Shown here piece by piece: positions 24,687 to 32,382 of a stretch of 33,580 nucleotides of DNA; position 1 is the first letter of the stretch; each line of letters begins with the position of its first letter. Both the position numbers and the translations under genes were made by a program. Below the pieces are notes generated by a model. The model worked only from the letters and a program-made list of their open reading frames with translations, searched no databases and had not been told where the DNA came from. The stretch is from JAFALX01 sp036378495 (lineage in GTDB: Bacteria > Chloroflexota > Dormibacteria > Aeolococcales > Aeolococcaceae): assembly GCA_036378495.1 (NCBI GenBank), contig DASUWI010000107.1:1-33580 (forward strand). The letters run 5' to 3'.

Positions 24687-25463
24687 ATGCGCGTGCACGT
24701 GGGCACCTCGGGCTGGCAGTACGCCGGCTGGCGAGGGCGCTTCTATCCGAAGGACGTTCCCCAGCGCAGCTGGCTGCCCTACTTCGCAGAACGCTTCGGT
24801 TGCGTCGAGGTCAACAACACGTTCTACAACCTGCCCGCCGAAGAGACATTCCGTGCCTGGCGTGAGTCGACGCCGGTGGACTTCGAGTTCGTGCTCAAGG
24901 TGAGCCGCTACCTGACCCACGTACGCCGTCTCCGTGACCCCGAGGAGCCGGTCCGCCTTTTCATGGAGCGCTCGCGGCCGCTGCGGCGGCGGATGGCCGC
25001 CGTGCTGCTGCAGCTGCCGCCGCGGTTCCCCGCCGACGTCGAGAGGCTGCGGCGCACCCTGCGCGCCTTCCCCCGGACGCTGCGCGTCGCCGTCGAGTTC
25101 CGCGATGCGTCCTGGTACAGCGACTCGGTGCGCGAGACGCTGGCGAACGCCGGCGCGGCGCTGTGCCGCGCGGATCGCCGAGGCGAGTCGCCGGACCCCG
25201 ACTGGCACGACTCCGGGTGGACCTACCTGCGCCTGCACGAGGGTGAGGGCACGCCTCATCCCTGCTACCGGGATCAGACGCTCGAACAGCGCGCCGACGG
25301 GCTGGCGCGATCGTCAACCGCGATCGGCGACGGCTTCGTGTTCTTCAACAACGACGAGGGGGCCTGCGCGGTACGCGACGCGTCGGTGCTCGCGGCCGCG
25401 TGCACGCGCCGCGGGCTCGAGGTCACGCGGACTCCGGGCTCAGCGGACGTACAGCGCGGTTGA
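24687..25463 (+). CDS. DUF72 (YecE-like) protein
   Basis: A 258-residue protein of the DUF72/YecE family, a TIM-barrel fold of unknown activity. Family marks are VGTSGWQYAGWRGRFYP at the N-terminus, the CVEVNNTFYNLPAEETFRAW segment, FVLKVSRYLTH, LLQLPPRF, VEFRDASWY, the YLRLHEG and FVFFNNDEGACA strands. ATG at 24687 gives the normal family start; it follows pgl by 16 nt, so it is probably the last gene of the pentose-phosphate operon. Its end overlaps the convergent histidine kinase by 24 nt. No function in sugar metabolism is established; the neighbourhood is the only hint. Confidence 0.85.
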   Translation: MRVHVGTSGWQYAGWRGRFYPKDVPQRSWLPYFAERFGCVEVNNTFYNLPAEETFRAWRESTPVDFEFVLKVSRYLTHVRRLRDPEEPVRLFMERSRPLRRRMAAVLLQLPPRFPADVERLRRTLRAFPRTLRVAVEFRDASWYSDSVRETLANAGAALCRADRRGESPDPDWHDSGWTYLRLHEGEGTPHPCYRDQTLEQRADGLARSSTAIGDGFVFFNNDEGACAVRDASVLAAACTRRGLEVTRTPGSADVQRG

Positions 25464-26666
25464 CGCGGGCAGCCGGAGCACGAACCGAGCGCCGGGTCCG
25501 CCCCGATCGCTGTCGAGGTCGAGCGAGCCACCCGATGCCTCGGCCAGCTGGCGGCTGAGGAACAGGCCCAGCCCAGAGCCCCTCGACCGGTCGCCGCGCA
25601 CGAACCGCTCGAAGATGCGCTCCCGGTCCGCCGCAGAGATGCCCGGACCCTGGTCGCTGACGCTGATGAACGGCAGCCCGTCGTCCGCCGTGGTGACCGT
25701 CACCTGCGGGCGCCGGCCGCCGTGATCGATGGCGTTGGAAACGAGGTTGTTGAGGATGCGGCCCACGCGGGCGGCGTCGGCGCGGGCGAGCACCATTCCC
25801 TGCGGCGCGTCGGCACACACCGTGGCGCCCACCATCTCCGCGCGCGGGCGGGCGCGATCGACGGCGTCGCGCGCCAGAGCCGTGAGGTCGACCACCCTGG
25901 GGTCGGAGGGCACCGTGCCCGACTCGAGCCGCGCCGCGAGCAGCAGCTCGTCGACCAACCGCTGGCACTCGGCGAGCTTGTCCTGGACCGTCTCCAGCGA
26001 CGGGGCGGCGGCGGCTCCGGGCTCGATGGTGCCGTCGCGCAGCATCCGCACATACCCCGAGGCCACGGTCAGCGGGGAGCGCAGCTCGTGCACCACCACA
26101 TCGAGCAGGTTCTTCATGGAGCTCCGCGCCTCCTCCGACTCGGCGAGGCGGCGTGCGTTGCGCAGGCTGACCGCGGCGACCGTGGCGATCACATGAACGG
26201 TCAGCGCACTGCGCGGGTCGAAGGGCGTGTCGGCACGCACCAGGTTGAGGAATCCGACGATCTCGCGGCGGAACGTGAGCGGCAGCACCAGCACGTGCCC
26301 GTGGCCGCCGTTGCTCCCCGCGGGGGGGAAGCCGTCGAACTGCGGGCCGGCCGCCTCGACCGCCGCCCGGCTGCGGAAAGCCAGCTGGTAGACGGGCTCG
26401 TCAGCCAGGAAGGAGCGAAGGCCGGCGCCGAGACGCCGCCCGTCGCGGTCATACCCGTGCTCCACCACCAGCTCCTCGTCGCACAGGCGGATCAGCGTGG
26501 CGCGATCAGCGCGTGATGCCTGTGCCGCCCGCATCGGGATCCGCCGCTGGATCTCGTCGGCGTCGAGCGCCGCCCCGAGCTCGACCGCAAGGTCGAGCCC
26601 GAGGAACGCAGCCTGCGCGGTGGGGACGCGAACCTCCTCGTTCCGGACGTTGTCGGTCACAGTCAT
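25440..26666 (-). CDS. Cytoplasmic GAF-domain sensor histidine kinase
   Basis: A 408-residue soluble kinase: a GAF-like sensor (about 20-175), then the dimerisation/phospho-acceptor domain with His193 in the H-box (VVVHELRSPLTV), and an ATP-binding domain with N-box NNLVSNAIDHG (Asn307, Asn311), G1 SDQGPGIS and G2 GSGLGLFLSRQL. No membrane helix or signal peptide is seen, so it senses an internal cue. No response regulator gene is adjacent; the NarL-type regulator at the left end is a possible but unsupported partner. It sits antisense between the two halves of the carbon cluster, and a perfect inverted repeat lies 7 nt upstream of its ATG. Confidence 0.9.
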   Translation of the reverse strand: MTVTDNVRNEEVRVPTAQAAFLGLDLAVELGAALDADEIQRRIPMRAAQASRADRATLIRLCDEELVVEHGYDRDGRRLGAGLRSFLADEPVYQLAFRSRAAVEAAGPQFDGFPPAGSNGGHGHVLVLPLTFRREIVGFLNLVRADTPFDPRSALTVHVIATVAAVSLRNARRLAESEEARSSMKNLLDVVVHELRSPLTVASGYVRMLRDGTIEPGAAAAPSLETVQDKLAECQRLVDELLLAARLESGTVPSDPRVVDLTALARDAVDRARPRAEMVGATVCADAPQGMVLARADAARVGRILNNLVSNAIDHGGRRPQVTVTTADDGLPFISVSDQGPGISAADRERIFERFVRGDRSRGSGLGLFLSRQLAEASGGSLDLDSDRGGPGARFVLRLPASTALYVR

Positions 26667-26673
26667 TTATGCA

Positions 26674-26695
26674 CTTACTGATAGGTCTCAGTAAG
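26674..26695. promoter_or_regulatory. Perfect 8-bp inverted repeat before the histidine kinase gene
   Basis: CTTACTGA-TAGGTC-TCAGTAAG has two perfect 8-bp arms around six bases. It lies in a distinctly AT-rich patch between the kinase (minus) and the epimerase (plus), 7 nt from the kinase ATG. The size and TACTGA/TCAGTA arms recall operators of dimeric repressors such as TetR proteins. In kinase mRNA it could also form a stem next to the start codon. Confidence 0.6.
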
Positions 26696-26770
26696 AAAAA
26701 GATACACCGTCGCACCCATTTATTGCGATGAGCGCGACCGAGGGTGTGGGCGTCCTGCAATCATCCGCGG

Positions 26771-27463
26771 ATGCCCCGCTCCACCTGGACGCCGTGCCGC
26801 GACGCAATCCGCATCGCCCCGAGCCTGCTGGCCGCCGATTTCGGCCGGCTGACGGACGCGGTGCACGCGCTGGAGGGCGGCGGCGTCGAACGCCTCCACG
26901 TCGACGTGATGGACGGCGTCTTCGTGCCCAACTTCACCTTCGGCACCGACACGGTCCGCGTGCTCCGCCGGGAGACGCCGCTCCCCCTGGAGCTGCACCT
27001 GATGATCGTCGAGCCCGACCGCCACCTGCAGACGTTCGCGGACGCCGGCGCCGACGGCATCACCGTCCACTACGAGGCGTGCCCGCACCTGCATCGCACG
27101 CTGACGCGCATCCGCGAGCTCGACTGCCGCGCCGGAGCGGCGATCAACCCGAGCACCCCGGCGCCGGCGCTCGACGACGTGCTCGAGGTGTGCGACCTCG
27201 CGCTGGTGATGACCATCGACCCCGGCTGGGGCGGGCAGACACTGATCCCGCGCACGCTGCGCAAGGTGGCGCGCGTTCGCGAGGAGATCACGCGGCAGGG
27301 CCTGGAAACCGAGGTCGAGGTGGACGGTGGCGTCGACGCGAGCAATGCGCGAGCCTGTGTCGAGGCCGGCGCGGATGTTCTCGTCGCCGGCACGGCGGTG
27401 TTCCGCCACGAGCAGGGATCTGCCGCCGGGGTGAGTGCCATCCGGTCGGCGATCGCCCGCTGA
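26771..27463 (+). CDS. rpe: Ribulose-phosphate 3-epimerase
   Basis: A 230-residue TIM-barrel enzyme interconverting ribulose-5-phosphate and xylulose-5-phosphate, which feeds transketolase. Family motifs are APSLLAADFGRL, LHVDVMDGVFVPNFTFG (His43, Asp45, metal and catalytic), LHLMIVEPD, VMTIDPGWGGQ and EVDGGVDASNA. ATG at 26771 leaves only about 15 residues before the first strand, the normal length; a start further upstream in the same frame would add nine unlikely residues. No clear Shine-Dalgarno is present. It is followed 3 nt later by the phosphorylase gene, forming a second, shorter transcription unit of the carbon cluster. Confidence 0.93.
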   Translation: MPRSTWTPCRDAIRIAPSLLAADFGRLTDAVHALEGGGVERLHVDVMDGVFVPNFTFGTDTVRVLRRETPLPLELHLMIVEPDRHLQTFADAGADGITVHYEACPHLHRTLTRIRELDCRAGAAINPSTPAPALDDVLEVCDLALVMTIDPGWGGQTLIPRTLRKVARVREEITRQGLETEVEVDGGVDASNARACVEAGADVLVAGTAVFRHEQGSAAGVSAIRSAIAR

Positions 27464-27466
27464 CGC

Positions 27467-29626
27467 ATGGCCGACACCGTGGCTCCGGCCGCGCTCGACG
27501 GCAGCAGCGATCTGCGTGCGGCCGTCAACGACCTCGCCGGCCGCCTGCCCGACCCGCTCCGTGTTCTGGCCAAGATCGCCTATAACTACCGCTGGTCGTG
27601 GCTGCTTCAGGGCGGCCACGTGTTCGCGGCGCTCGACGAGGAACGCTGGGAGGGCATTCGCAACAATCCGGTTCGCCTGCTGCACGAGGTGTCGACCGCG
27701 GCGCTGCAGCGCGCCGCGGGGGACCGGAGGCTGCTGGAGCGCGCAGCCGCGGTGGAGGCCGCCATCGACTCGGACATGCAGCGCGCCGCGCTTCCCTGCC
27801 GCGCCACCCGCAGCAATCCCGTGGCCTTCCTCTGTGCCGAGTTCGCGGTGCACCGCTCGCTGCCGATCTACGCCGGCGGCCTCGGGGTGCTCGCCGGCGA
27901 CGTGCTCAAGGAGTCGTCCGACCTCGGCCTGCCCATGGTGGGCGTGGGGCTGCTCTACCGCCAGGGCTACTTCCAGCAGCGGGTCGACCAGTCCGGCTAC
28001 CAGCTCGAGTACTGGCTGCACCTCGATCCCGAGCGGGTTCCTGCTGCGCTTGTCAGAAACCCGCGAGGCGAACCGCTCACCGTGGCCGTGCCGCTGCGCG
28101 GTCGCGACGTGGTGGTGCAGATCTGGCGTGTCGACGTGGGCCGTGTGCCGCTCTACCTGCTCGACGCACAGCGACCGGAGAACTCGCGCATCGACCGCTG
28201 GATCACGAGCCGCCTGTACGACGGTCACCGCTCGATCCGCCTGGCGCAGTACGCCCTGCTCGGCATCGGCTCGATGCGCGCGCTGCAGGCGATGGGCATC
28301 GATCCCGTGGTCGTGCACCTCAACGAAGGCCACGGCGCGCTGGCGCCACTCGAGCTGGCACGACGCTGGGTGGCCGGGGGCGAGGATCGCGATAACGCCT
28401 TCAGCGACGCGCGCGACCACACCGTGTTCACCACGCACACACCGGTCGGCGCCGGCAACGAGGGCTACGAGACGGCCGAGATCGGCGAGGTGCTCGGCAC
28501 CTTCACCGAGCAGGTCGGCATGGACTTCGAGGCGTTTCTGCAGCTCGGCCGCACACGACCCGAGAACGTCAACGAGGCGTTTGTCATGACGCCGCTGGGC
28601 ATCAAGATGAGCCGCGCCGCCAACGGTGTCAGCCGGCGCCATGGCGAGACGGCGCGGCTCATGTGGCATCCACTGTTCCCCGAGCGTCCGGTGGAGGCGG
28701 TGCCGATCGGCCACGTGACCAACGGCGTGCACCTGCCGTCGTGGATGGCAGCGCCGATGCGTGGCCTGCTCGACCGCCACCTGGGTCCGGAATGGGAGCG
28801 TCGCGCCGACGACCCGGACACGTGGCGCGGCGTGGATGACATCAGCGACGAGGAGCTGTGGGCGGTGCGCAACGAGCTGCGCACGGACCTCGTCGGCTTC
28901 GCGCGCGATCGCTCCGTCGCCCACCGTCTCGCCCGCGGCGAGCCGCACTGGTACGTCGAGGCCGCCGACCGTGGCTTCGAGCCGGGCGCGCTCACCATCG
29001 GGTTCGCACGCCGGCTGGCGACGTACAAGCGCATCGGGCTGCTCACGCTCGACCCCTCGCGCGTCGCCGATCTGCTCGCCGATTCCGCCCGGCCGGTACA
29101 GCTGGTTCTGGCAGGCAAGGCGCACCCGCAGGACGAGGACGGCAAGCGCTCACCGCAGGCGCTGTTCGCCTTGAAGACGATGGCGCACGTCGCCGAGCGC
29201 GTCACGTTCATCGACAACTACGGGCTGGGGACGGCGGCGCGCATGGTCGCCGGCTGCGACCTCTGGCTCAACCTGCCGCGCCCTCCGCTCGAGGCCAGCG
29301 GCACCAGCGGGATGAAGGCCGCGCTCAACGGGACGCTCAACCTGTCGGTGCTCGACGGCTGGTGGGCAGAGGCCTTCGACGGCGAGAACGGCTGGGGGAT
29401 TCCCGGCGACGTGGGTCTCGACCCCGGCGTCCAGGACACGCGCGACGCGGCCGCGGTCTACGACCTGGTGCAGAAGGTGGTGGTGCCCCTCTTCTACGAG
29501 CGCGACGAGCGCGGCATCCCGGTGGGCTGGCTGCGCATGCTGCGGCACTCGCTGCGCACCATCGGACCGCGCTTCGGGGCCACCCGCATGATGCGCGACT
29601 ACATCGCGCGGGCCTATCTCGTCTAG
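27467..29626 (+). CDS. glgP: Alpha-glucan (glycogen) phosphorylase, short GT35 type
   Basis: A 719-residue phosphorylase that releases glucose-1-phosphate from glycogen or maltodextrins. Motifs: AYNYRWSW near the start, AEFAVHRSLPIYAGGLGVLAGD, HLNEGHGALAPLELAR, FTTHTPVGAGNE, FARRLATYKR and the PLP-binding site EASGTSGMKAALNG with Lys617 (codon at 29315). The length and the N-terminal start match the shorter bacterial/archaeal form, which lacks the eukaryotic regulatory N-terminus. It lies 3 nt after rpe, so the two are co-transcribed. No phosphoglucomutase or branching/debranching enzyme is encoded here; with the pentose-phosphate genes nearby it would supply glucose-6-phosphate from storage glucan once a mutase acts. 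Confidence 0.93.
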   Translation: MADTVAPAALDGSSDLRAAVNDLAGRLPDPLRVLAKIAYNYRWSWLLQGGHVFAALDEERWEGIRNNPVRLLHEVSTAALQRAAGDRRLLERAAAVEAAIDSDMQRAALPCRATRSNPVAFLCAEFAVHRSLPIYAGGLGVLAGDVLKESSDLGLPMVGVGLLYRQGYFQQRVDQSGYQLEYWLHLDPERVPAALVRNPRGEPLTVAVPLRGRDVVVQIWRVDVGRVPLYLLDAQRPENSRIDRWITSRLYDGHRSIRLAQYALLGIGSMRALQAMGIDPVVVHLNEGHGALAPLELARRWVAGGEDRDNAFSDARDHTVFTTHTPVGAGNEGYETAEIGEVLGTFTEQVGMDFEAFLQLGRTRPENVNEAFVMTPLGIKMSRAANGVSRRHGETARLMWHPLFPERPVEAVPIGHVTNGVHLPSWMAAPMRGLLDRHLGPEWERRADDPDTWRGVDDISDEELWAVRNELRTDLVGFARDRSVAHRLARGEPHWYVEAADRGFEPGALTIGFARRLATYKRIGLLTLDPSRVADLLADSARPVQLVLAGKAHPQDEDGKRSPQALFALKTMAHVAERVTFIDNYGLGTAARMVAGCDLWLNLPRPPLEASGTSGMKAALNGTLNLSVLDGWWAEAFDGENGWGIPGDVGLDPGVQDTRDAAAVYDLVQKVVVPLFYERDERGIPVGWLRMLRHSLRTIGPRFGATRMMRDYIARAYLV

Positions 29627-29660
29627 GCGTTCAGCCGCCGCGCCTGTCTCGCCGGGGCAC

Positions 29661-30926
29661 TCAGATGCAGATGATGATGAGGCAGCTCTGCGTGGGTGTG
29701 GGCGCCGGGAGCGGCACGAAGGAGGGTGGCGGGTTGTTGCCGCCCGCGGGGGGACGGGCTGTGGGCGCGGGGGTGGGGCTTGGGCTTGGGCTGGGGCTGG
29801 GCGTCGGAGCGGATGCCGGTGTCGCCGGTGTGCTCGATGTTCCGAACACAGGACCGGACGGGGTCGGCAGGAGCGATGGGGCCGACGACGCCGGCCCCCC
29901 GGTGACGATGGGCGCGGTGGTCCGCGCCGGCGTTCCCCGCAGCGCGAAGGCCGCCACGATGATCAGCGCCAGGAGGCCGATGGCGACGATGGCGATGCCT
30001 GCCAGGAGCCGCGGGTCGCGCCGCCGCGGTTCGTCGCCATCGTCCGGATCGCGATGACGCAGCCCCGCGAGGAGCCCGCCACCACCGTTGTCGGCGGCCA
30101 CCACCGGGGCCACGGGGCCGGCGTCTGCGTCGGCCGGCGTCTCGGCCGCGGGCTTGTCGGCTGCCGGCTTCGCCGCCCGCCCGCTCCAGCTGCGCGAGCG
30201 CTTGGTCACGGGGGCGATCGGCGCGTCACTCACCGCCGCCGCCGGGGCGACCGCATCGGAGGCGGTCGTCAGCCAGCTCCTTCCGCTCTGCCGCCAGCCA
30301 CGGTCGAGGAAGGCGTCACCGGCCGTGGCGAGGTCAGAGCGCATCCGCTCCGAGGACGACGTTCTGTGGGTCGGGTCCGCGTCCAGCCCTTCCTCCACGA
30401 GCCGGCGCGCCGGCAGCGGGACCGTCTCGTCGCGCCGGGCCTGGTCGACGCCACCCAGCGGCGGCAGCCCCGTCAGCGCCTCGAAGAACACCGCGGTGGC
30501 TCCGTAGATGTCCGAGCTGGGTGACCTCGCCCCGCCCGCGCGCACCTCTGGTGCCACGTAGCCGAGCAGGCCCAGGCTGGCGCTGCCCAGCGCGGGTCGC
30601 GCGGCCCGGTCGTCCAGCCGGCAGCGCCCGTCAGGACCCACGAGCACGCTCTCGGGGCGAACGTGACCGTGGGTGATCCCCGCGGCGTGGAGCCGGCCGA
30701 GGCTCTCGAGCAGGTCGTCGAGCACGAGCAGCGCCGGCGCCAGCGGCGCCGTGCCGCCGCGCTGGAGCATGCGCTGCAGCGACGGCTGCCGCGGCGTGCC
30801 CTCGCTCGTCTGCGGATTTGCGGGCGCGGAGACGCGGTAGCGGCCCGCGAGAGCGCGCGCCGCGCTGCCCGGCGTGCGCCACACCGGGCCGTTGCCGTTC
30901 GAACCCCCTTCCGTGGCCGGGGCCAT
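29661..30926 (-). CDS. Membrane-anchored pseudokinase (degenerate Ser/Thr kinase) with Pro-rich tail
   Basis: A 421-residue protein. Residues about 60-215 match the C-lobe of a bacterial Ser/Thr kinase: THGHVRPESVLV in place of HRDxKPxN (catalytic Asp lost, His88 there), LDD-R in place of DFG (105-107), APE (125-127), SDIYG (139-142) and Arg188. No glycine-rich loop or VAxK lysine precedes it, so the N-lobe is missing or replaced. Then come a basic/acidic linker, one membrane helix (about 308-329) and an outside tail of Pro/Thr/Ser repeats ending in SCLIIICI. It should not phosphorylate; it may act as a ligand-binding or scaffold protein. ATG 30926 is used; an in-frame ATG at 30974 adds 16 residues. 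Confidence 0.82.
   Translation of the reverse strand: MAPATEGGSNGNGPVWRTPGSAARALAGRYRVSAPANPQTSEGTPRQPSLQRMLQRGGTAPLAPALLVLDDLLESLGRLHAAGITHGHVRPESVLVGPDGRCRLDDRAARPALGSASLGLLGYVAPEVRAGGARSPSSDIYGATAVFFEALTGLPPLGGVDQARRDETVPLPARRLVEEGLDADPTHRTSSSERMRSDLATAGDAFLDRGWRQSGRSWLTTASDAVAPAAAVSDAPIAPVTKRSRSWSGRAAKPAADKPAAETPADADAGPVAPVVAADNGGGGLLAGLRHRDPDDGDEPRRRDPRLLAGIAIVAIGLLALIIVAAFALRGTPARTTAPIVTGGPASSAPSLLPTPSGPVFGTSSTPATPASAPTPSPSPSPSPTPAPTARPPAGGNNPPPSFVPLPAPTPTQSCLIIICI
29769..29801 (+). repeat. G-run tract with quadruplex potential inside the pseudokinase tail
   Basis: Six runs of three to five G (29769-29773, 29775-29778, 29782-29784, 29788-29790, 29793-29796, 29799-29801) are separated by only 1-3 bases. 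On the minus strand the repeated unit encodes the Pro-Ser/Pro-Thr tail. The plus strand is the gene's template strand, so a quadruplex could stall polymerase there. The repeat may simply reflect the peptide repeat. Confidence 0.6.
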
Positions 30927-30948
30927 CGGTGGAGCAGTATGCGACGAA

Positions 30949-30965
30949 CGCACATAGCATGTGCG
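30949..30965. promoter_or_regulatory. Inverted repeat between the pseudokinase and cystathionine beta-synthase genes
   Basis: CGCACAT-AGC-ATGTGCG has perfect 7-bp arms around three bases. It lies in the 82-bp divergent region, 22 nt upstream of the pseudokinase ATG and 43 nt upstream of the synthase GTG, so one bound repressor could affect both. No cognate regulator gene is in the window. Confidence 0.5.
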
Positions 30966-30996
30966 GTTGTCCACAGGCCCTGCAATGGAGCGCGTC

Positions 30997-31008
30997 TAGA
31001 ATCGCCCC
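30997..31008 (+). promoter_or_regulatory. Leaderless -10 of the transsulfuration operon
   Basis: TAGAAT (30997-31002), 5 of 6 matches to TATAAT, is followed by six bases and the GTG start of the synthase. No -35 at 16-18 nt and no Shine-Dalgarno are seen. The transcript would start at or next to the start codon. Confidence 0.5.
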
Positions 31009-32382
31009 GTGGACTGCGTCGAGAGCATCCTCGACCTCGTCGGCAACACGCCGCTGGTTCGCCTGCCCAAGCTGACGCAGGGGTTGCCGGCGACCGTGCT
31101 GGCGAAGCTGGAGCACCTCAACCCGGGCGGCAGCGTCAAGGATCGAATCGGCCTCGCCATGGTCGAGGACGCGGAACGGCGCGGGCTGCTGCGGCCGGGC
31201 GGAACGATCGTGGAGCCGACGTCAGGCAACACCGGACATGGGCTCGCGATGGTGGCCGCGATTCGCGGCTACAAGACCGTGTTCGTGGCGCCGGACAAGG
31301 TGGCGCCGGAGAAGATCAGCCTGCTGCGCGCCTATGGTGCCGACGTGGTGGTCTGCCCCACCAACGTCGACCGCGAGTCGCCGATGTCGTACTACGCGGT
31401 GGCGAACCGGCTGACACGCGAGATTCCTGGTGCGTTCCAGCCGAACCAGTACTACAACCAGCGCAACCCCGAGGCCCATTACCGCACCACCGGGCCCGAG
31501 CTCTGGCGCCAGACGGACGGGCGCATCACCGCATTCGTCGCCAGTGTCGGCACAGGGGGCACGATCACCGGCGCCGGCCGGTTCCTCAAGGAACAGAACG
31601 CGGCCGTGCGCGTCATCGGCGCCGATCCCGAGGGGTCCATTTACAGCGGCGCGGTGCACCCCTACAAGGTCGAGGGCGTGGGTGAGGACTTCTGGCCGGA
31701 GACGTATGACGGGTCGGTGGTCGACGAGATCATCCAGGTGGGCGATCGCGACTCCTTCACCGTGGCCCGCCGGCTGGCGCGCGAGGAGGGCATCCTCGTC
31801 GGTGGTTCAGCGGGGCTCGCGTTGCACGCCGCGCTCCAGGTCGCCCAGCGCGGCGGCTCCGACGACGTCATCGTCGTGATCCTGCCCGACACCGGCCGCA
31901 ACTACCTGAGCAAGCTGTTCAACGACGAGTGGATGCGGCAGAACGGCTTCCTGCAGCGATTGGTCCCCGCGCGGCTCGGCGAGGTGATCCGGTCCGCACA
32001 CAGCGGCAACGTTCCACAGTTCGTCACCGTCAGCGCCGGGCGGTCGGTGGGCGAGGCGATCGACCTCATGCAGCAGTACGGCATCTCCCAGCTGCCGGTG
32101 GTGGCCGACCACAACGGCGGCGCCGGAACCGTGGTGGGCAGCATCCAGGAGCGCAGCCTTCTCGACCGCGTGTACCGCGATCCCACGGTGGTGACGACCC
32201 CGGTGTCGGCCGCCATGGACCCGCCCTTCGCCCAGGTGTCCTCGGTGGCGCCGATCGAGGAGGCGTTCGAGATGCTGCTCGGCGGCGAGGCGGCGCTGAT
32301 GATCACCGACGACGAGGAGCCCGTCGGCGTGATCACCCGCTCGGACCTGCTCGAGTACGTCGCCCACCAGGGCCGCGGTTGA
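31009..32382 (+). CDS. Cystathionine beta-synthase with C-terminal CBS pair
   Basis: A 457-residue PLP enzyme joining serine and homocysteine to cystathionine. The catalytic part (about 1-325) has the PLP lysine Lys44 (NPGGSVKDRIG), SGNTGHG for the phosphate-side loop, and GTGGTITGAGRFLKE. The C-terminal CBS pair (about 340-450: VTVSAGRSVGEAIDLMQQYGISQLPVV..., then ITDDEEPVGVITRSDLLEYV) is the module that binds S-adenosylmethionine in human CBS; bacterial forms may differ. O-acetylserine-based cysteine synthesis is the main alternative, but the CBS domains favour the beta-synthase. The start is GTG 31009, leaderless by position. The next gene overlaps by 4 nt (TTGA). Confidence 0.9.
   Translation: MDCVESILDLVGNTPLVRLPKLTQGLPATVLAKLEHLNPGGSVKDRIGLAMVEDAERRGLLRPGGTIVEPTSGNTGHGLAMVAAIRGYKTVFVAPDKVAPEKISLLRAYGADVVVCPTNVDRESPMSYYAVANRLTREIPGAFQPNQYYNQRNPEAHYRTTGPELWRQTDGRITAFVASVGTGGTITGAGRFLKEQNAAVRVIGADPEGSIYSGAVHPYKVEGVGEDFWPETYDGSVVDEIIQVGDRDSFTVARRLAREEGILVGGSAGLALHAALQVAQRGGSDDVIVVILPDTGRNYLSKLFNDEWMRQNGFLQRLVPARLGEVIRSAHSGNVPQFVTVSAGRSVGEAIDLMQQYGISQLPVVADHNGGAGTVVGSIQERSLLDRVYRDPTVVTTPVSAAMDPPFAQVSSVAPIEEAFEMLLGGEAALMITDDEEPVGVITRSDLLEYVAHQGRG

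Noticed and set aside
26664..26690. A leaderless -10 for the histidine kinase
   Set aside because: CATAAA overlaps the ATG itself and would fit only a GTG start two codons later; the evidence is too weak, so I left it out of the leaderless set.
26720..29125. An 801-residue open frame on the minus strand opposite rpe and glgP
   Set aside because: It is the shadow of two well-supported genes, with no domain, start signal or ribosome binding site.
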